Shown here: positions 11,009 through 20,683 of the stretch, in pieces
Position numbering within the stretch: the stretch's first letter is position 1
Layout of the letters: each line of letters begins with the position of its first letter
NCBI GenBank assembly: GCA_029747585.1
Contig: JAPEVF010000559.1
Span: 1 to 30,364, forward strand
DNA length: 30,364 bases
Direction: 5' to 3'
Origin: Pleurotus djamor
Lineage: Eukaryota > Basidiomycota > Agaricomycetes > Agaricales > Pleurotaceae
Notes under the pieces: model-generated
The model's database searches: none
The model's input: only the letters and a program-made list of their open reading frames with translations
What the model was told of the DNA's origin: nothing
Program-made: the position numbers and the translations under genes

Positions 11009-11340
11009 GTTTAGATCTGGTCACCGACTCATCTGGCGCCACCTCATGGATCTGAAATTGCCCCGCCATTGTATATCCTTTCCTTCTCCTATAGCATACC
11101 CATTGTTATTATTTTGAACCATACACCGCCACTTTTACACAATGGGCTGAGCCCAAGTACAGAAGCCACAACAGGCCACGGGGCGTTACAACCAAAAATG
11201 CGCCACAACACAACGGAACTCTATAAAAGCTCTCTTGCCTACGCCTCGTCCGACTCATTACATATTCAGCAATCAATTCCTCAAACTCATACTCTCTCAA
11301 TCATCACACACAACGAACGCCTACGTCGACACCTTCCAAG
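11009..11340. promoter_or_regulatory. Intergenic region with TATA box upstream of copy C
   Basis: About 330 bp with no supported gene. A good TATA box (CTATAAAAG, 11221-11229) lies about 110 bp upstream of the ATG at 11341. The 5' leader between them is C/A-rich with short CT tracts, common in mushroom transcripts. Confidence 0.5.
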
Positions 11341-12730
11341 ATGACGATCAGTAACAATGTACGCATTTTACCACAAGAGTGCCCCTGCATTCCCCCTATA
11401 GTCTAATGACTTCGACAGAAATTTTGGTCCAACGAAGTGGACAGTGTCCCCAACGGTGTCCGTATGAAAGCTAGTCTCCCGCAATGGGAGACATTCGAAG
11501 TTACTGGCGGCGAGATGGAGCTGAAGGACACAACGAGCTTCGAACTCTCTCAGATTACCAAGGAAACGACGCTGTCGTTTATTGCGAAGGGCTCCTACTT
11601 GAGTGGCAAATTTCATATTACATCCTCGACTGAAGTCACGGATGTGGTCCGTGTATCAGTCTCTGTCATGTATCAGAAGATATCCTCGGGTGCTCCCGCG
11701 AAGGTGGGGCGTATCGAGTGTATCGGAGGTGGTATAGGCTTGGGGATTTTCGTGAGTGACCACATTCCTCAATAGTCGATCTCTGGCTCACCTGGCTCAC
11801 TCTGGTTTCATGCAGATGCCTTCTTGCGCAGACTCAACTGTAGTGGGCCCAAGAGGTCTCTGCTTCGACGTACGAGTAACTCTACCGGCCAAAGGAAGAG
11901 TGGGAGATACGAAACTTCCATTCTTGCTGAAGAAGTTGGACGTCGACATGACCAATTTCAGTCTGGGAGCGACCTTCGAAGAACCAGTGTTCTTTGATCA
12001 AGTCAGCTTGCAAACCGTGAACGGGCCTATCCATGCTTCCGTCAGTATCTTTCTTAGCTGCCAAAATTGACTGGGTAGCTCAACTGGACTATAGAACTTG
12101 GCATCCAAAGTCGGTGTCATCAACACAAAGAACGGGGGGATCACTGGCTCCTTTGCTTCTGTGGAATCACTTGACCTTCATACGACGAACGGGCGAGTAA
12201 AGGTCGATCTTTCGTTGTTCAAGCTCCCCGGCAAGACTGGGGCAACCAAGGTCAACATGAGAACTGAAAACGGGTAAGCTGGATTTGTACATGAAACCAT
12301 CTGCTTCCTCTCACCTAAGCACCCAAGGCACATAGATGCAAAAGCCGAACTCAGACAGAAGGCCACATTCGACTTGGACGCCGATGCCAGATTCCACTAC
12401 GAAGTCGATGCCTTTACCGAAAACGGCCAGGTTAAGATCAATGTGCCCGTTTATCCGGCTGCAGCCAGATTGGGGCTCGGTGTAGGGACCACTAATGCGC
12501 CAGTCCACCTGAACGTCCCGAACTTCGAGGGTCGCTTCCGCCTGGGAACAACTAATGGTAAATCAGGCGTCGTCTGCTCGATGAACTCGGACAGTTGGCC
12601 AGTCTTTGACTATCAACGTTCTCCGTCGATGAAAACCGCATCGGGAGAAATCCGTTGCGGAGGCCAGAAAAAGCTAGCTGGTACTGTGTGTGTAGAGACA
12701 ACCAATGCAAATGTGAAGCTGGAAGTCTAG
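11341..12730 (+). CDS. Tandem beta-solenoid repeat protein, copy C (DUF4097/DUF7330-like)
   Basis: Third and most regular paralogue. Five exons: 11341-11358, 11419-11751, 11816-12040, 12095-12273 and 12328-12730, giving 385 residues in a continuous frame. The acceptor at 12326-12327 is chosen over a nearby TAG because only it keeps the repeat register. After an N-terminal domain starting KFWSNEVDSVPNGV come spaced turns: QTVNGPIHAS, NTKNGGITGSF, HTTNGRVKVDL, RTENGHIDAKA, FTENGQVKINV, GTTNAPVHLNV, GTTNGKSGV and ETTNANVKLEV. The spacing of about 20-45 residues fits a beta-solenoid (DUF4097-like) fold. The last blocks recur in copies A and B. There is no signal peptide; the likely location is intracellular. 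Function unknown. Confidence 0.78.
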
Positions 12731-12829
12731 CTAGTACTTGTGTTCGTCCTTCTTTGGTCAATTTCCCTTATCATTATCATTCTGCTTTATGTACGAGTCC
12801 TAGGCAATACAAATAGTGTCCGTTGAAGA

Positions 12830-13480
12830 TCATCAGTCGCTGTGCCAGCCTCAGATTGCTCACTTTAGCAGGTAGTTGCATACGCGAGCCCAGATATCCC
12901 AGTTGATTTCGGCATCTCCCCAAGTCATCAAGGCATCGGAGGAGAGACCTACTTCTTGTAAGATCTGCACACGTCGAAACCAGGGGACTAAAAGTGTGTC
13001 GCGAGAGAAGATATGTCGCGCTCGGAGGGCTAATCCCGTTCGATGGATGCATTGATGGCAGTGTCATCAAGGGAAGCATCTGAGACCAGATCGGAAACGA
13101 ATTTCATTCACTTAAGTACGCCATTTGCTTGGAGTCTGTCGTCCGATGCAAGCCGAACGAGAACGCGAGCAGCTGTACGATATATGTCGCGCATGAGTAG
13201 GACTTGGTTCCCCCTCTATTCAAAGTCCTGCTGATTGATGCAAACGGCGTCCGCCCATATGATCCTGGACTTGTCCTTGAGGCGCAACCGACGCGATGCT
13301 CTGTCCAGGCTCTGGGAGATGGACAATGGTCTACCATGACAGAGAATGGTAGAGCGAGTAGACGCATCGACACAAACGTAGGAAAGGGCTTCAAACGAAG
13401 GAAGGGCATATCACGGAGTGACTCATCGTCGCGTTCTTCTGGAAAAACTTCGAGGAGACAAATGTAAAGCCTTTGGTCAG
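12830..13480 (-). pseudogene. HET-domain (heterokaryon incompatibility) pseudogene
   Basis: HET domains occur in fungal allorecognition proteins that trigger cell death after fusion of unlike mycelia. On the minus strand all three conserved blocks are readable: FEALSYV near 13395-13375, IIWADAVCINQQDFE near 13260-13219 and PWFRRVQILQEVGLS near 12986-12942, followed by INWDIWARVCNYLLK. The copy is broken. The invariant Trp-Gly after ALSYV is Cys-Val, a TAG interrupts block 2 at 13216-13218 (QQDFE-stop-RGNQV), a further stop occurs in the linker, and block 3 is in another frame. No intron model I tried removes all of these. Degenerate coding-like sequence may extend upstream to about 13790. The 3' end stops about 100 bp after copy C, so the region beyond the HET domain is missing. 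Confidence 0.75.
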
Positions 13481-13992
13481 GCAGCGGGTTGCACTTCTAT
13501 GTTTCAGCGGAAGATATACCGACCTAAGTCGATCCATTCAATTAGAGTGCGGGACTTTATGGCAGCTGTTCACTCACAGGATTCAAACCAGATTCGGATG
13601 TGCCAGGCTCAACATATTCCTGAGCTCATGTTCACCTTGATTGTGGGTTTCCCAGTCTGTCCAGGAGCTGGGAGACTGAGAGTGGAAAGAGGTTTCAAGC
13701 CGATGTTCTTGAGTGGCCGATTGATACCCATTCGAGTATCCGTTCTTTTCGACGGTTCTGACGACGCGGCCAACACATTTGATCAAAGTTGATTGTTACG
13801 CGTTGCGAGCAGTCGATGAGGCACCATTACGAGTGTTGTGACTCCGAAAGTTGACATCTGTGGTGGTTAGCGGGAAAGCGCCAAGTCCTGCCAAGTCTGA
13901 ATGATTCATGCTACGGGTTCGCCAGATTCTACTTATTATTATTCTGCTCCAGCCAAACCTCCTTCTCAACCACCATCAGAGCTTTGCATTCC

Positions 13993-14946
13993 ATGGCACC
14001 CCCTTTTAAACAGAATCCTCGTTCAGCCCATCGAAAGGCTATAGCAGACACCACACTCAAGGCCATCGAGAAAGGATCATACACAATTCCCGACAAGGAT
14101 GCGTCAAACCTTTACGACTTGAAGTCGAAAATAGTAGATTCCAAGAAACGTACCCAATACTATCCCCCGAACTCGTCGAAACTGACTTCATGGCAATCAA
14201 CGCCGTCTGACTCGTCATCTTCGAGCCAAAACCCACCGCTTGAAGTCACTTTCATTGAAATCTCCACTCTTGAAGGTGCTCGTTATCTCGCACCCAAGTC
14301 GACAGGAAAGATCGGTCTTTTGAATTTCGCATCTGCGAAGAAACCAGGAGGCGGGTTTCTCAGCGGCGCTTCTGCGCAGGAGGAATCCATCGCTCGATCG
14401 TCGACACTCTATCCAACTCTCATGACCAAGGACTCTCAACAATTCTACGACCTCCATAAACATGATCCAAAGCTTGGATACTATTCGCACGCAATGATAT
14501 ACTCTCCAGGAGTCATATTATTCCGAGATGACGAGGGGGGCTGGGTGGAACCTTTGGAAGTGGACATCCTGACCAGCCCCGCGGTGAACGCAGGCGTCGT
14601 TCGTCAAACCGTTCGGGCGCGTGTTACCCCCGATGAAGAGGAAGAACGGATCTCTCAAGTCATGAGGGAGCGCATGGCAAGAATCCTATACCTTTTCGAA
14701 CAGCAAGGCGTCAAGAATCTTGTGCTCGGCAGCTTCGGGACAGGCGTCTTCAAGAACAAGGTAGAAACTGTCGGCAAAATCTGGGCTGATCTGCTAGGTG
14801 TACCAGGCTCGCGTTTCGAGAAATCGTTTGAACGAGTGGTGTTTGCCGTCTTGGGGACGAAGACCTTTGAAGAACTTCAGAATTCATACGAGCTCAAACA
14901 AAGGGAAGTTAGCAAACGACTTGAACTTGGTGGCTCGGAGTCATGA
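13993..14946 (+). CDS. PARG-type macrodomain hydrolase (microbial-type poly(ADP-ribose) glycohydrolase)
   Basis: Predicted poly(ADP-ribose) glycohydrolase of the short, bacterial/fungal type, which would remove ADP-ribose chains from proteins. Single exon of 317 residues; the first ATG in the frame is 13993. The diagnostic signature GGG-x7-QEE is intact: GGGFLSGASAQEE, with GGG at 119-121 and Gln-Glu-Glu at 129-131, the Glu pair being catalytic. It is preceded by IGLLNFASAKKP and followed by SIARSSTLYPTL, and the C-terminal half has NLVLGSFGTGVFKN, the usual macrodomain glycine loop. A basic N-terminal segment of about 80 residues (KQNPRSAHRK) and a Ser-rich stretch are typical of fungal members. 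No introns, unlike its neighbours, which may hint at transfer or retroposition in the past, though intronless PARG genes are not rare. Confidence 0.9.
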   Translation: MAPPFKQNPRSAHRKAIADTTLKAIEKGSYTIPDKDASNLYDLKSKIVDSKKRTQYYPPNSSKLTSWQSTPSDSSSSSQNPPLEVTFIEISTLEGARYLAPKSTGKIGLLNFASAKKPGGGFLSGASAQEESIARSSTLYPTLMTKDSQQFYDLHKHDPKLGYYSHAMIYSPGVILFRDDEGGWVEPLEVDILTSPAVNAGVVRQTVRARVTPDEEEERISQVMRERMARILYLFEQQGVKNLVLGSFGTGVFKNKVETVGKIWADLLGVPGSRFEKSFERVVFAVLGTKTFEELQNSYELKQREVSKRLELGGSES

Positions 14947-15505
14947 CATGTTTTCTTTCACATTTTTCACTGTTTTCACTTGCTACAGCTACATGTACGT
15001 CGTATATCTCGGACGGCCAACTAAATCAGCGGTTTGAACCTTTCCGGATCCTTCATCAATCACCAATTTCGTCTTGTTCAGGAGGGCATCGTGCAGCGCT
15101 TCAGCTTCTCATTTACACGCAGGCCTCCCATGCCTTGTAGCTTAATTGCTCGTTCCCGTGGTCACGGCCTTTGCACGCGTCAGGTATATACTTTCCGCAG
15201 CAGCAGCGCGGCCTCCCTCATGGCACCCCGCACAGTCGGTACCCCACTTCGTAGAGCAAGGAGCATGCTCTATACCAATTTCAATCCACTTACAGGCTTT
15301 TTTCAGGATTTATCTCAAGCTGGATCCACGGCCACTCTCACGCCTCCTTCTGTTAGTCGACCTTCGCCGCAGCACAAAGCTTATATGCCAAATGTCCCCG
15401 GTGAAGTCCTCTTCTGAGGTTTGCTACATATAATCGCCTGGTCGACTATCGGAAATGAATGGCACCTGTACAACGCGACGTCTCTCTCTTCATTCACCCC
15501 AGAAA
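14947..15505. other. Intergenic region upstream of BTB1
   Basis: About 560 bp. Several ORFs of 60-130 codons overlap here in different frames, but none has splice continuity or recognisable domains. A weak TATA-like sequence (CATATAAT, about 15427-15434) sits 70-80 bp upstream of the BTB1 ATG. Confidence 0.35.
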
Positions 15506-16460
15506 ATGTCTCCCAGCGAAAGCTTCCAGTCCAGCATGCGACCGAATGACAAGTATTACATCCATGGTGGCGACCTGCACCTCCAGGTATGTAGATCATG
15601 AATACTTCGGCATCCACCGGGATCGACTCTCTGATTACACTTTTCTTTTCAGGCCGAAGGGCAACTCTTTCGAGTTCATCGATACTTTTTTGAACGAGAA
15701 TCTGAAAAGCTGAAAGCCAGACTCGCCACTCCGGCGTCTCCGGGCAAGCCGCGTCAGGGTGAAAGCGACTCCACAGCTATCCTGTTGCCCGACGTGACGG
15801 CAGACGACCTGGAGAAGTTTCTCTGGGTATTTTACAACCCGTACGTTGTTTGCCCTCTGGCTTGCTTATCCTCGAGTCTCAAATCTTGTCAATCCAGGAA
15901 GCACTCTCTGTATGCGGCCACCTTCGAAGATTGGAGCGCTATCCTCCGTCTCGCCCACCGTTGGGAGTTTCCGGAGGTCAAGGCTCTTTGCCTCCGTGAA
16001 CTTGAAGCTATGAAAATGCCCTTGGTCGATCGCTTGGTGCTTTACCAAGCTCATCAAGTGGCGGATGACGTCCTTATTCCGCGTTACTGCCAACTCTGCG
16101 CGAGGGATGAGATGTTGACCATGGACGAAGGCCAACGCCTCGGAATGGCAACTACTCTCCTCATATGCACCGTCCGGGAGCAACTTCGTTCAAGTTCGGC
16201 TGATGGGTTGAAGAGCCCGTTGCCTCCTAATCTGAAGACCAAAGACGTCTTTGCGGCGATCAAGTCTGCGATCTCTGGAAAGCCCGTAGAGAGCACAGAT
16301 AAACCTAGCCCAGCTCCTATTCTCAGTCAGTACTTTCTCTTTTATCATTAGGAACAAGGCTATGCGACTTATCAACATATCAGAGGACCCGAAGCCCAAG
16401 ACTCAGAACAAGTGGACCAACGGGGAGTCGTCCAAATCGAAGGAGACCGTGACTTCGTAG
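15506..16460 (+). CDS. BTB/POZ domain protein 1 (class I)
   Basis: BTB/POZ proteins dimerise and often link substrates to Cul3 ubiquitin ligases; the partner here is unknown. Exons 15506-15586, 15653-15840, 15898-16325 and 16384-16460 give 257 residues. The BTB core begins KYYIHGGDLHLQ, then AEGQLFRVHRYFFERESEKL (a variant of the FxAHKxxLAxxSxxF strand-helix core) and LPDVTADDLEKFLWVFYNP. A helical post-BTB region follows: DWSAILRLAHRWEFPEVKAL, CLRELE, DRLVLYQAHQV, LGMATTLLICTVREQL. The C-terminal tail is Pro/Ser/Lys-rich. The second intron (15841-15897) is readable in frame, but splicing restores NPKHSLYAAT as in BTB3. This is the first gene of an eight-member array. Confidence 0.86.
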
Positions 16461-16880
16461 CGCGTCGCCAGCCTTATCCGTATCTTGTAATGTAAAATCG
16501 TGTAGTTATGTGTACTTTCTCTTCCCGTCTACTCAATTCCGCAAGCTGAGTGGAGTCCTCGCAAGTGCCATCTTCCCATTTCCGTGACCGCAGTTGCGTA
16601 GATAACAAGGAGTTAAAGATGACTCAGTACATCGAAGCTGATTTTGGCACGACCCCAGCTATCCATGACCGGTGATAGTGAAATTATCATGGTCTCGCGA
16701 AGGCTAGACTACACGTGTAGGATAGGTACATACTAGGTACATACGCGTGTTGCACAGCTGGTCATGGAACGACTTGCTGTGGGTGAAACCCTCAAAAACC
16801 CAGCTACTACACACCATAGAACCCTTGATTCAGACGATCTACCATTCAAACGTCATCGATAAAGTGCGACATTACTAGCA
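16461..16880. promoter_or_regulatory. Upstream region of BTB2 with E-box palindrome and tandem 11-mer
   Basis: About 420 bp with no gene. It holds a perfect 12-bp palindrome CTACACGTGTAG (16709-16720) with a CACGTG E-box core. Next come two directly adjacent copies of TAGGTACATAC (16723-16733 and 16734-16744), then ACGCGT (16743-16748). A related TACACGTGTA palindrome lies upstream of BTB3. The role is inferred, not shown. Confidence 0.45.
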
Positions 16881-17773
16881 ATGCCAATGCCAACGCCCAC
16901 GAACACGTTGTATGGCATCACGGAGAACACCAAATTCTACATCCCTGGCGGGGATTTGTACCTGCTGGTTCGTAGTTTCGTAGCTCATCGATACAGCACC
17001 GATGACTCAAAAGGCGCGATACAACTGTGGTCGTCGTCGTACAGGCTGAGAAACAGATATTCAAAATACATCGGCACNTTTTTCGTGCGCGAATCGATCA
17101 AGTTTCGAGATGAGTTGGCTACACCGGTCACAAGGGGGGGGACACGCTCGCGGAGCGGCAAAATCAGATCCAATTGCGTTGGCAGTGAGAGCGGTGGATC
17201 TGGAAAAGTTTCTTTGGGTGTTTTATATCCCGTAAGCTCACTCTCGCAGTCACCCCACACACTTTCATGAACCCATCAACGATTGCATGGCATAAAAGAG
17301 ACTAAAAGCGTAAACATGATCACAGGTCATACAATCTATACGATGCCTCGGCGGAAGATTGGATAACGATACTGGCCTTGGCCCACGAGTGGGGTTTTGA
17401 TGAAATAAAGAATTTGGCTCTACGAGAGCTTGAAGGAAAAGAGTTCCCTGTCGTTGATAGGATCTTGTTGTATCGAGCACATCGTGCAGACGAAGAGGTT
17501 TTGCAGCGGCATTACGCAGATCTTTGCATGCGGCCGAGACCACTGTCTCTTCAAGAAGGGAGGCAGCTGGGGGTGGACACCGTCATAATGGTGGCGGCCG
17601 TTCGCGAGCGTCTGAGCTCGATCCGAAGCGATGATCGTCAGAGTTCTCCGCCGAGAGGTGCAGACCGAACAGACGTGGAGAGAGCGGTCGCCCAGTTCTT
17701 ACCAGAGTTGCAGAGAGGCGGTCCTGAAAGTAGTGATCGTGGTCCAAAAGGTAAAGCATTTGTCACCGGTTAG
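16881..17773 (+). CDS. BTB/POZ domain protein 2 (class I), frame broken by two single-base insertions
   Basis: Paralogue of BTB1. Exons 16881-16967, 17045-17231 and 17326-17773. Exon 1 ends FYIPGGDLYLL and exon 2 begins AEKQIFKIHR, matching BTB1. Exon 2 as written is 187 nt and loses frame twice: at an undetermined base at 17078 (GCACNTTTTT) and at an 8-G run (17134-17141). Discounting one base at each gives 185 nt, the phase-2 length of its paralogues, and reads on into VRAVDLEKFLWVFYIP. Both sites are homopolymer-adjacent, so sequencing error is more likely than decay. Exon 3 is clean: AEDWITILALAHEWGFDEIK, LALRELEGKEFPVVDR, RAHRADEEVLQRHYADLC and QEGRQLGVDTVIMVAAVRER. The expected product is about 239 residues. 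Confidence 0.78.
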
Positions 17774-18700
17774 TTTGTCGCTGAGACTCTACCGACGCAT
17801 AGACTTGGGGGGAACAAGCATGCCCGCGTGTCACACTCGAAGACGCAAGTAGGAGTGGGCTGGGTGAGGCCATGTAGCTAGAGTTGACCCAGAGAAGTCT
17901 TGTGAAGGCGAAGATGATTTCCGTCCTTGTATTCGCTACGGTCTATGCAGTGGTATATATAAGCCCATTGTTCGTCGAACAACCGGAAGTGTGCATTACT
18001 TACGTAGTTGGGCTGATAGTATTTGCACAAGGCTCGAGGAAGGGCTTGGTGAGTAAACAAGCTCCTGCATCTCTTGATACCCGTAGAACGACCTCGAAGC
18101 TTGATCGATAGATGAGAGGTTGAGTGTAGCGGGTTGACGTGTATGAAGCTCCGTTTACCTATCTCTGGAGCATTGGTGCCGTAAAATGGGTCAAGGGGGA
18201 GCAAGTTTCAGAAATTCACGCTTCGTCTAGTTCCTCTCCGAAGACCCAGTGGAGGCAGCTCCGAGTAGGCTCCCAGCGCAAAGGTCATGGGTCTGTCATG
18301 TCATGGTACGAGGAGGAAGCAAACAACGGAAGCAATTTGTACATATTTGCAATTCCAGGAAAACATTTTTGGCATTTGCCTCCGGTTTACTCTTGGCAAA
18401 CGATCAAAAAATCACAAAATCCTGCAGACTGCATAATCGGCTATAGGGAACAATGGGGCCAGGTATTGAAGCGTCGAACGGAAGGGCTGCGTAAAGCATT
18501 GCAGCCTGCAGGCAGATAACCTTCGGGGTACATAAGCGACAGAACATAAATCAGAACAATGCGACATGTGCCAGGGTACACGTGTATAAATAATCCTGGA
18601 CTCAAATACCCTAGCTTCTCTTCACCGACATTTATTCTTCGACCCACTCCCCCCTCATCTCCCGTCGTTCAGCCAACAAGGCTTCAAGCTACTAGCCACG
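17774..18700. other. Long intergenic stretch between BTB2 and BTB3
   Basis: About 930 bp, the longest gap in the BTB array. ORFs up to 126 codons exist (for example 18139-18519 on +), but none has BTB or other recognisable features, and they have no spliced partners. Near the right end is the BTB3 promoter: TACACGTGTA at 18577-18586, running directly into TATAAATAA at 18585-18593. Confidence 0.4.
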
Positions 18701-19910
18701 ATGATCAGCGATTCCACTTTCCGTTCCCTGGCTCGTCATGATGAGTATTACATCGCAGGGGGAGACCTCTACTTCATGGTCAGTCGCTCGTATACGCGAT
18801 GGTTCAGGATCATAGCTGATAGCCCATGAACGACAGGTCGAACATGTATTATTCCGTGTACATCGTTACTTCTTCGACCGCGAGTCGCTGTACTTCCGGA
18901 ATAAATTAGCAACCCCCGCGTCGCCTGGTGCGACGCGATCCGGGACATCCGACTCGACAGCAATTGTTCTCGAGGATGTACGCCCCTCCGATTTTGCACG
19001 ATTTTTATGGGTCTTCTACAATCCGTGCGTGTTATTTTCTATTTTTCGTGGATGAACATCGTCAACTGACACCTTTATGAAGAAAATACTCACTCTACAA
19101 GACTGACGTCGATTCATGGACGGCCATCCTGGACCTTGCCTTCAAATGGCAATTCCCGGAGGTCAAACGACTATGCGTTCGCGAACTCGAGAGACTGGAG
19201 ATGAGCGACGTGCAACGAATTCATGTGTACCATAAATATGCGGTGGACCGGAACCTCCTCATCGGACGTTACGCTGCGCTGTGCGAGCGGGAAGAACCGC
19301 TTTCGGTCGCGGAAGGTATGCTCCTTGGCATGGAGACCGCTCTGACGCTGGCCCGGGCTCGAGAAATCGCCCGTTCGAAACCAGCCGACAGTGGTCTACG
19401 CAGCCCCACCAAAGCGAACGTCCCCGCCAACACCCTTACGAGCATTATCAAGGGCATCTTCGATATCCCGCCTCCTCAAATCGAGGAGGCCACGACTCCC
19501 ACGTCACCCACCAACGTCAACGGCAATGTTGTCAATGGCCAAGCTCCCCAAAATAACGGCGCTCGCGTCAACGGTGTCAACGGCATCAAAACCCCTCCAA
19601 CGAGCGGTTCCGCGACTCCCCCCAACGGTGCGACAGGTACTGCTGGGGCACCAGCGGGTGACGTATTCGGTTTGCTTGTTGGTGCGTAGTCGCCGTCGTA
19701 CGGACATAGAATGCGATATACTAATGGCCAATAGGTAACCCTCTCACCGAGCCACCGAAGGATGCAGTTACACCCGTGGACAAGCCCAAGGATGGGGAAG
19801 CCGGGGCTCTTGCCAACGGTGAGCAATCAACCCCATCGCGAGTCTCCAGCCCACACCCGGGCGACGACAATACCCGTGGTAGGGGACGGGGCCGCGGTGG
19901 TCGCCGCTAA
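18701..19910 (+). CDS. BTB/POZ domain protein 3 (class I) with low-complexity RG-rich tail
   Basis: Paralogue of BTB1 and BTB2. Exons 18701-18778, 18837-19024, 19083-19681 and 19735-19910 give 346 residues. The BTB core: DEYYIAGGDLYFM, then VEHVLFRVHRYFFDRESLYF, LEDVRPSDFARFLWVFYNP and KYSLYKTDVDSWTAILDLAF. The helical region holds VKRLCVRELERLEM, RYAALCEREEPLSVAEG and LLGMETALTLARAREIARSK. The C-terminal third is unlike its neighbours: a Pro/Thr/Asn-rich segment with repeated VNG and NG units, and a final arginine-glycine tract (TRGRGRGRGGRR). RG tracts often bind RNA and are arginine-methylated, which would be an unusual partner for a BTB domain. Longest member of the array; TATA box and E-box upstream. 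Confidence 0.87.
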
Positions 19911-20206
19911 GCTTGAGTTGCTCATTGGTTGATAGTTGTGGCAGGACACGGACAGCTGGGGTGTAATTACATTGCCCATGTATGACCCATGACTTTGAAT
20001 GATACTCGACTGTATCATGGATTTTGGAGGGGGCGAACATAAGGTGTGAGTGTCGTGATTTTCAACAAAAGCATTCTTGGGTATTTTGCAGGGCAAAGTT
20101 GGGGCGAAGGCCAAAAAGTTGGGACGAGGGACTGTCTATTGTGGTCGTGCGATGATTGTTTATTTCCTAAGCGTATAAAAGTACTTTTTCTCGTGTTCTG
20201 TGTTCC

Positions 20207-20638
20207 TTAGCCGCCTTTACTCGTGGCATCGGCCTCGAGTTCCTTCATTACTGAATTTATACTGTGAGATATTGGCTCTTCAGTTGGACCACACAAACAC
20301 GTACTCTTTGCGAGATCTTTCCTGTCCCACTCGTTGAGATCTCCATGCTGGTCCTGCTTGACGCGTGAAAACACGGTCTTCCATTCAATAACCTCAGTTC
20401 CCTGCTGCTCGCCCGTCCGTTCTTCCTGAGCTTTCGCCAATTTGAGCAGTCTGGACACCTCCGCGTCCGGAATGGCTTCGCCCGAGCCTAATCTCTGGCG
20501 TAGCGACTCGAGAATGGATATTTGTGCTGAAAAGCGGGAACGTTGTGATTCAATTTCCTTCCGACGGGATAGAAGATGGATGGACGTTGATATTATGGCC
20601 ACAGAGTAGAGCAGATGGGGGACATAATGCGTGTTCAT
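20207..20638 (-). CDS. Small N-anchored coiled-coil protein, unknown function
   Basis: Single exon of 143 residues from an ATG at 20638. The N-terminus MNTHYVPHLLYSVAIISTSIHLL is one short hydrophobic helix followed by RRKE, a type-II-like signal anchor. A predicted coiled coil follows (EIESQRSRFSAQISILESLRQRL), then a charged region (LLKLAKAQEERTGEQQG) and a hydrophilic C-terminus. Not recognised; the layout fits a small organelle- or ER-anchored protein. It begins 45 bp downstream of the BTB4 stop on the same strand, so its promoter must lie inside the 3' end of BTB4, or the two may be co-transcribed. It separates the two arms of the BTB array. Confidence 0.7.
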   Translation of the reverse strand: MNTHYVPHLLYSVAIISTSIHLLSRRKEIESQRSRFSAQISILESLRQRLGSGEAIPDAEVSRLLKLAKAQEERTGEQQGTEVIEWKTVFSRVKQDQHGDLNEWDRKDLAKSTCLCGPTEEPISHSINSVMKELEADATSKGG

Positions 20639-20683
20639 GGTGGTAAGAAGTAAAGGTGAGAAAACACTACCAAATGTCGTCCT

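Noticed and set aside
13104..13409. 101-codon minus-strand ORF as an independent gene
   Set aside because: It is an alternate frame of the HET pseudogene; the HET blocks read in other frames.
17884..18111. Hydrophobic 75-codon ORF on +
   Set aside because: It looks like a membrane segment, but the composition follows from T-rich intergenic sequence and the start is not supported.
18139..18519. 126-codon ORF on + between BTB2 and BTB3
   Set aside because: No domain, no paralogue in the window, no promoter or splice context; random ORF most likely.
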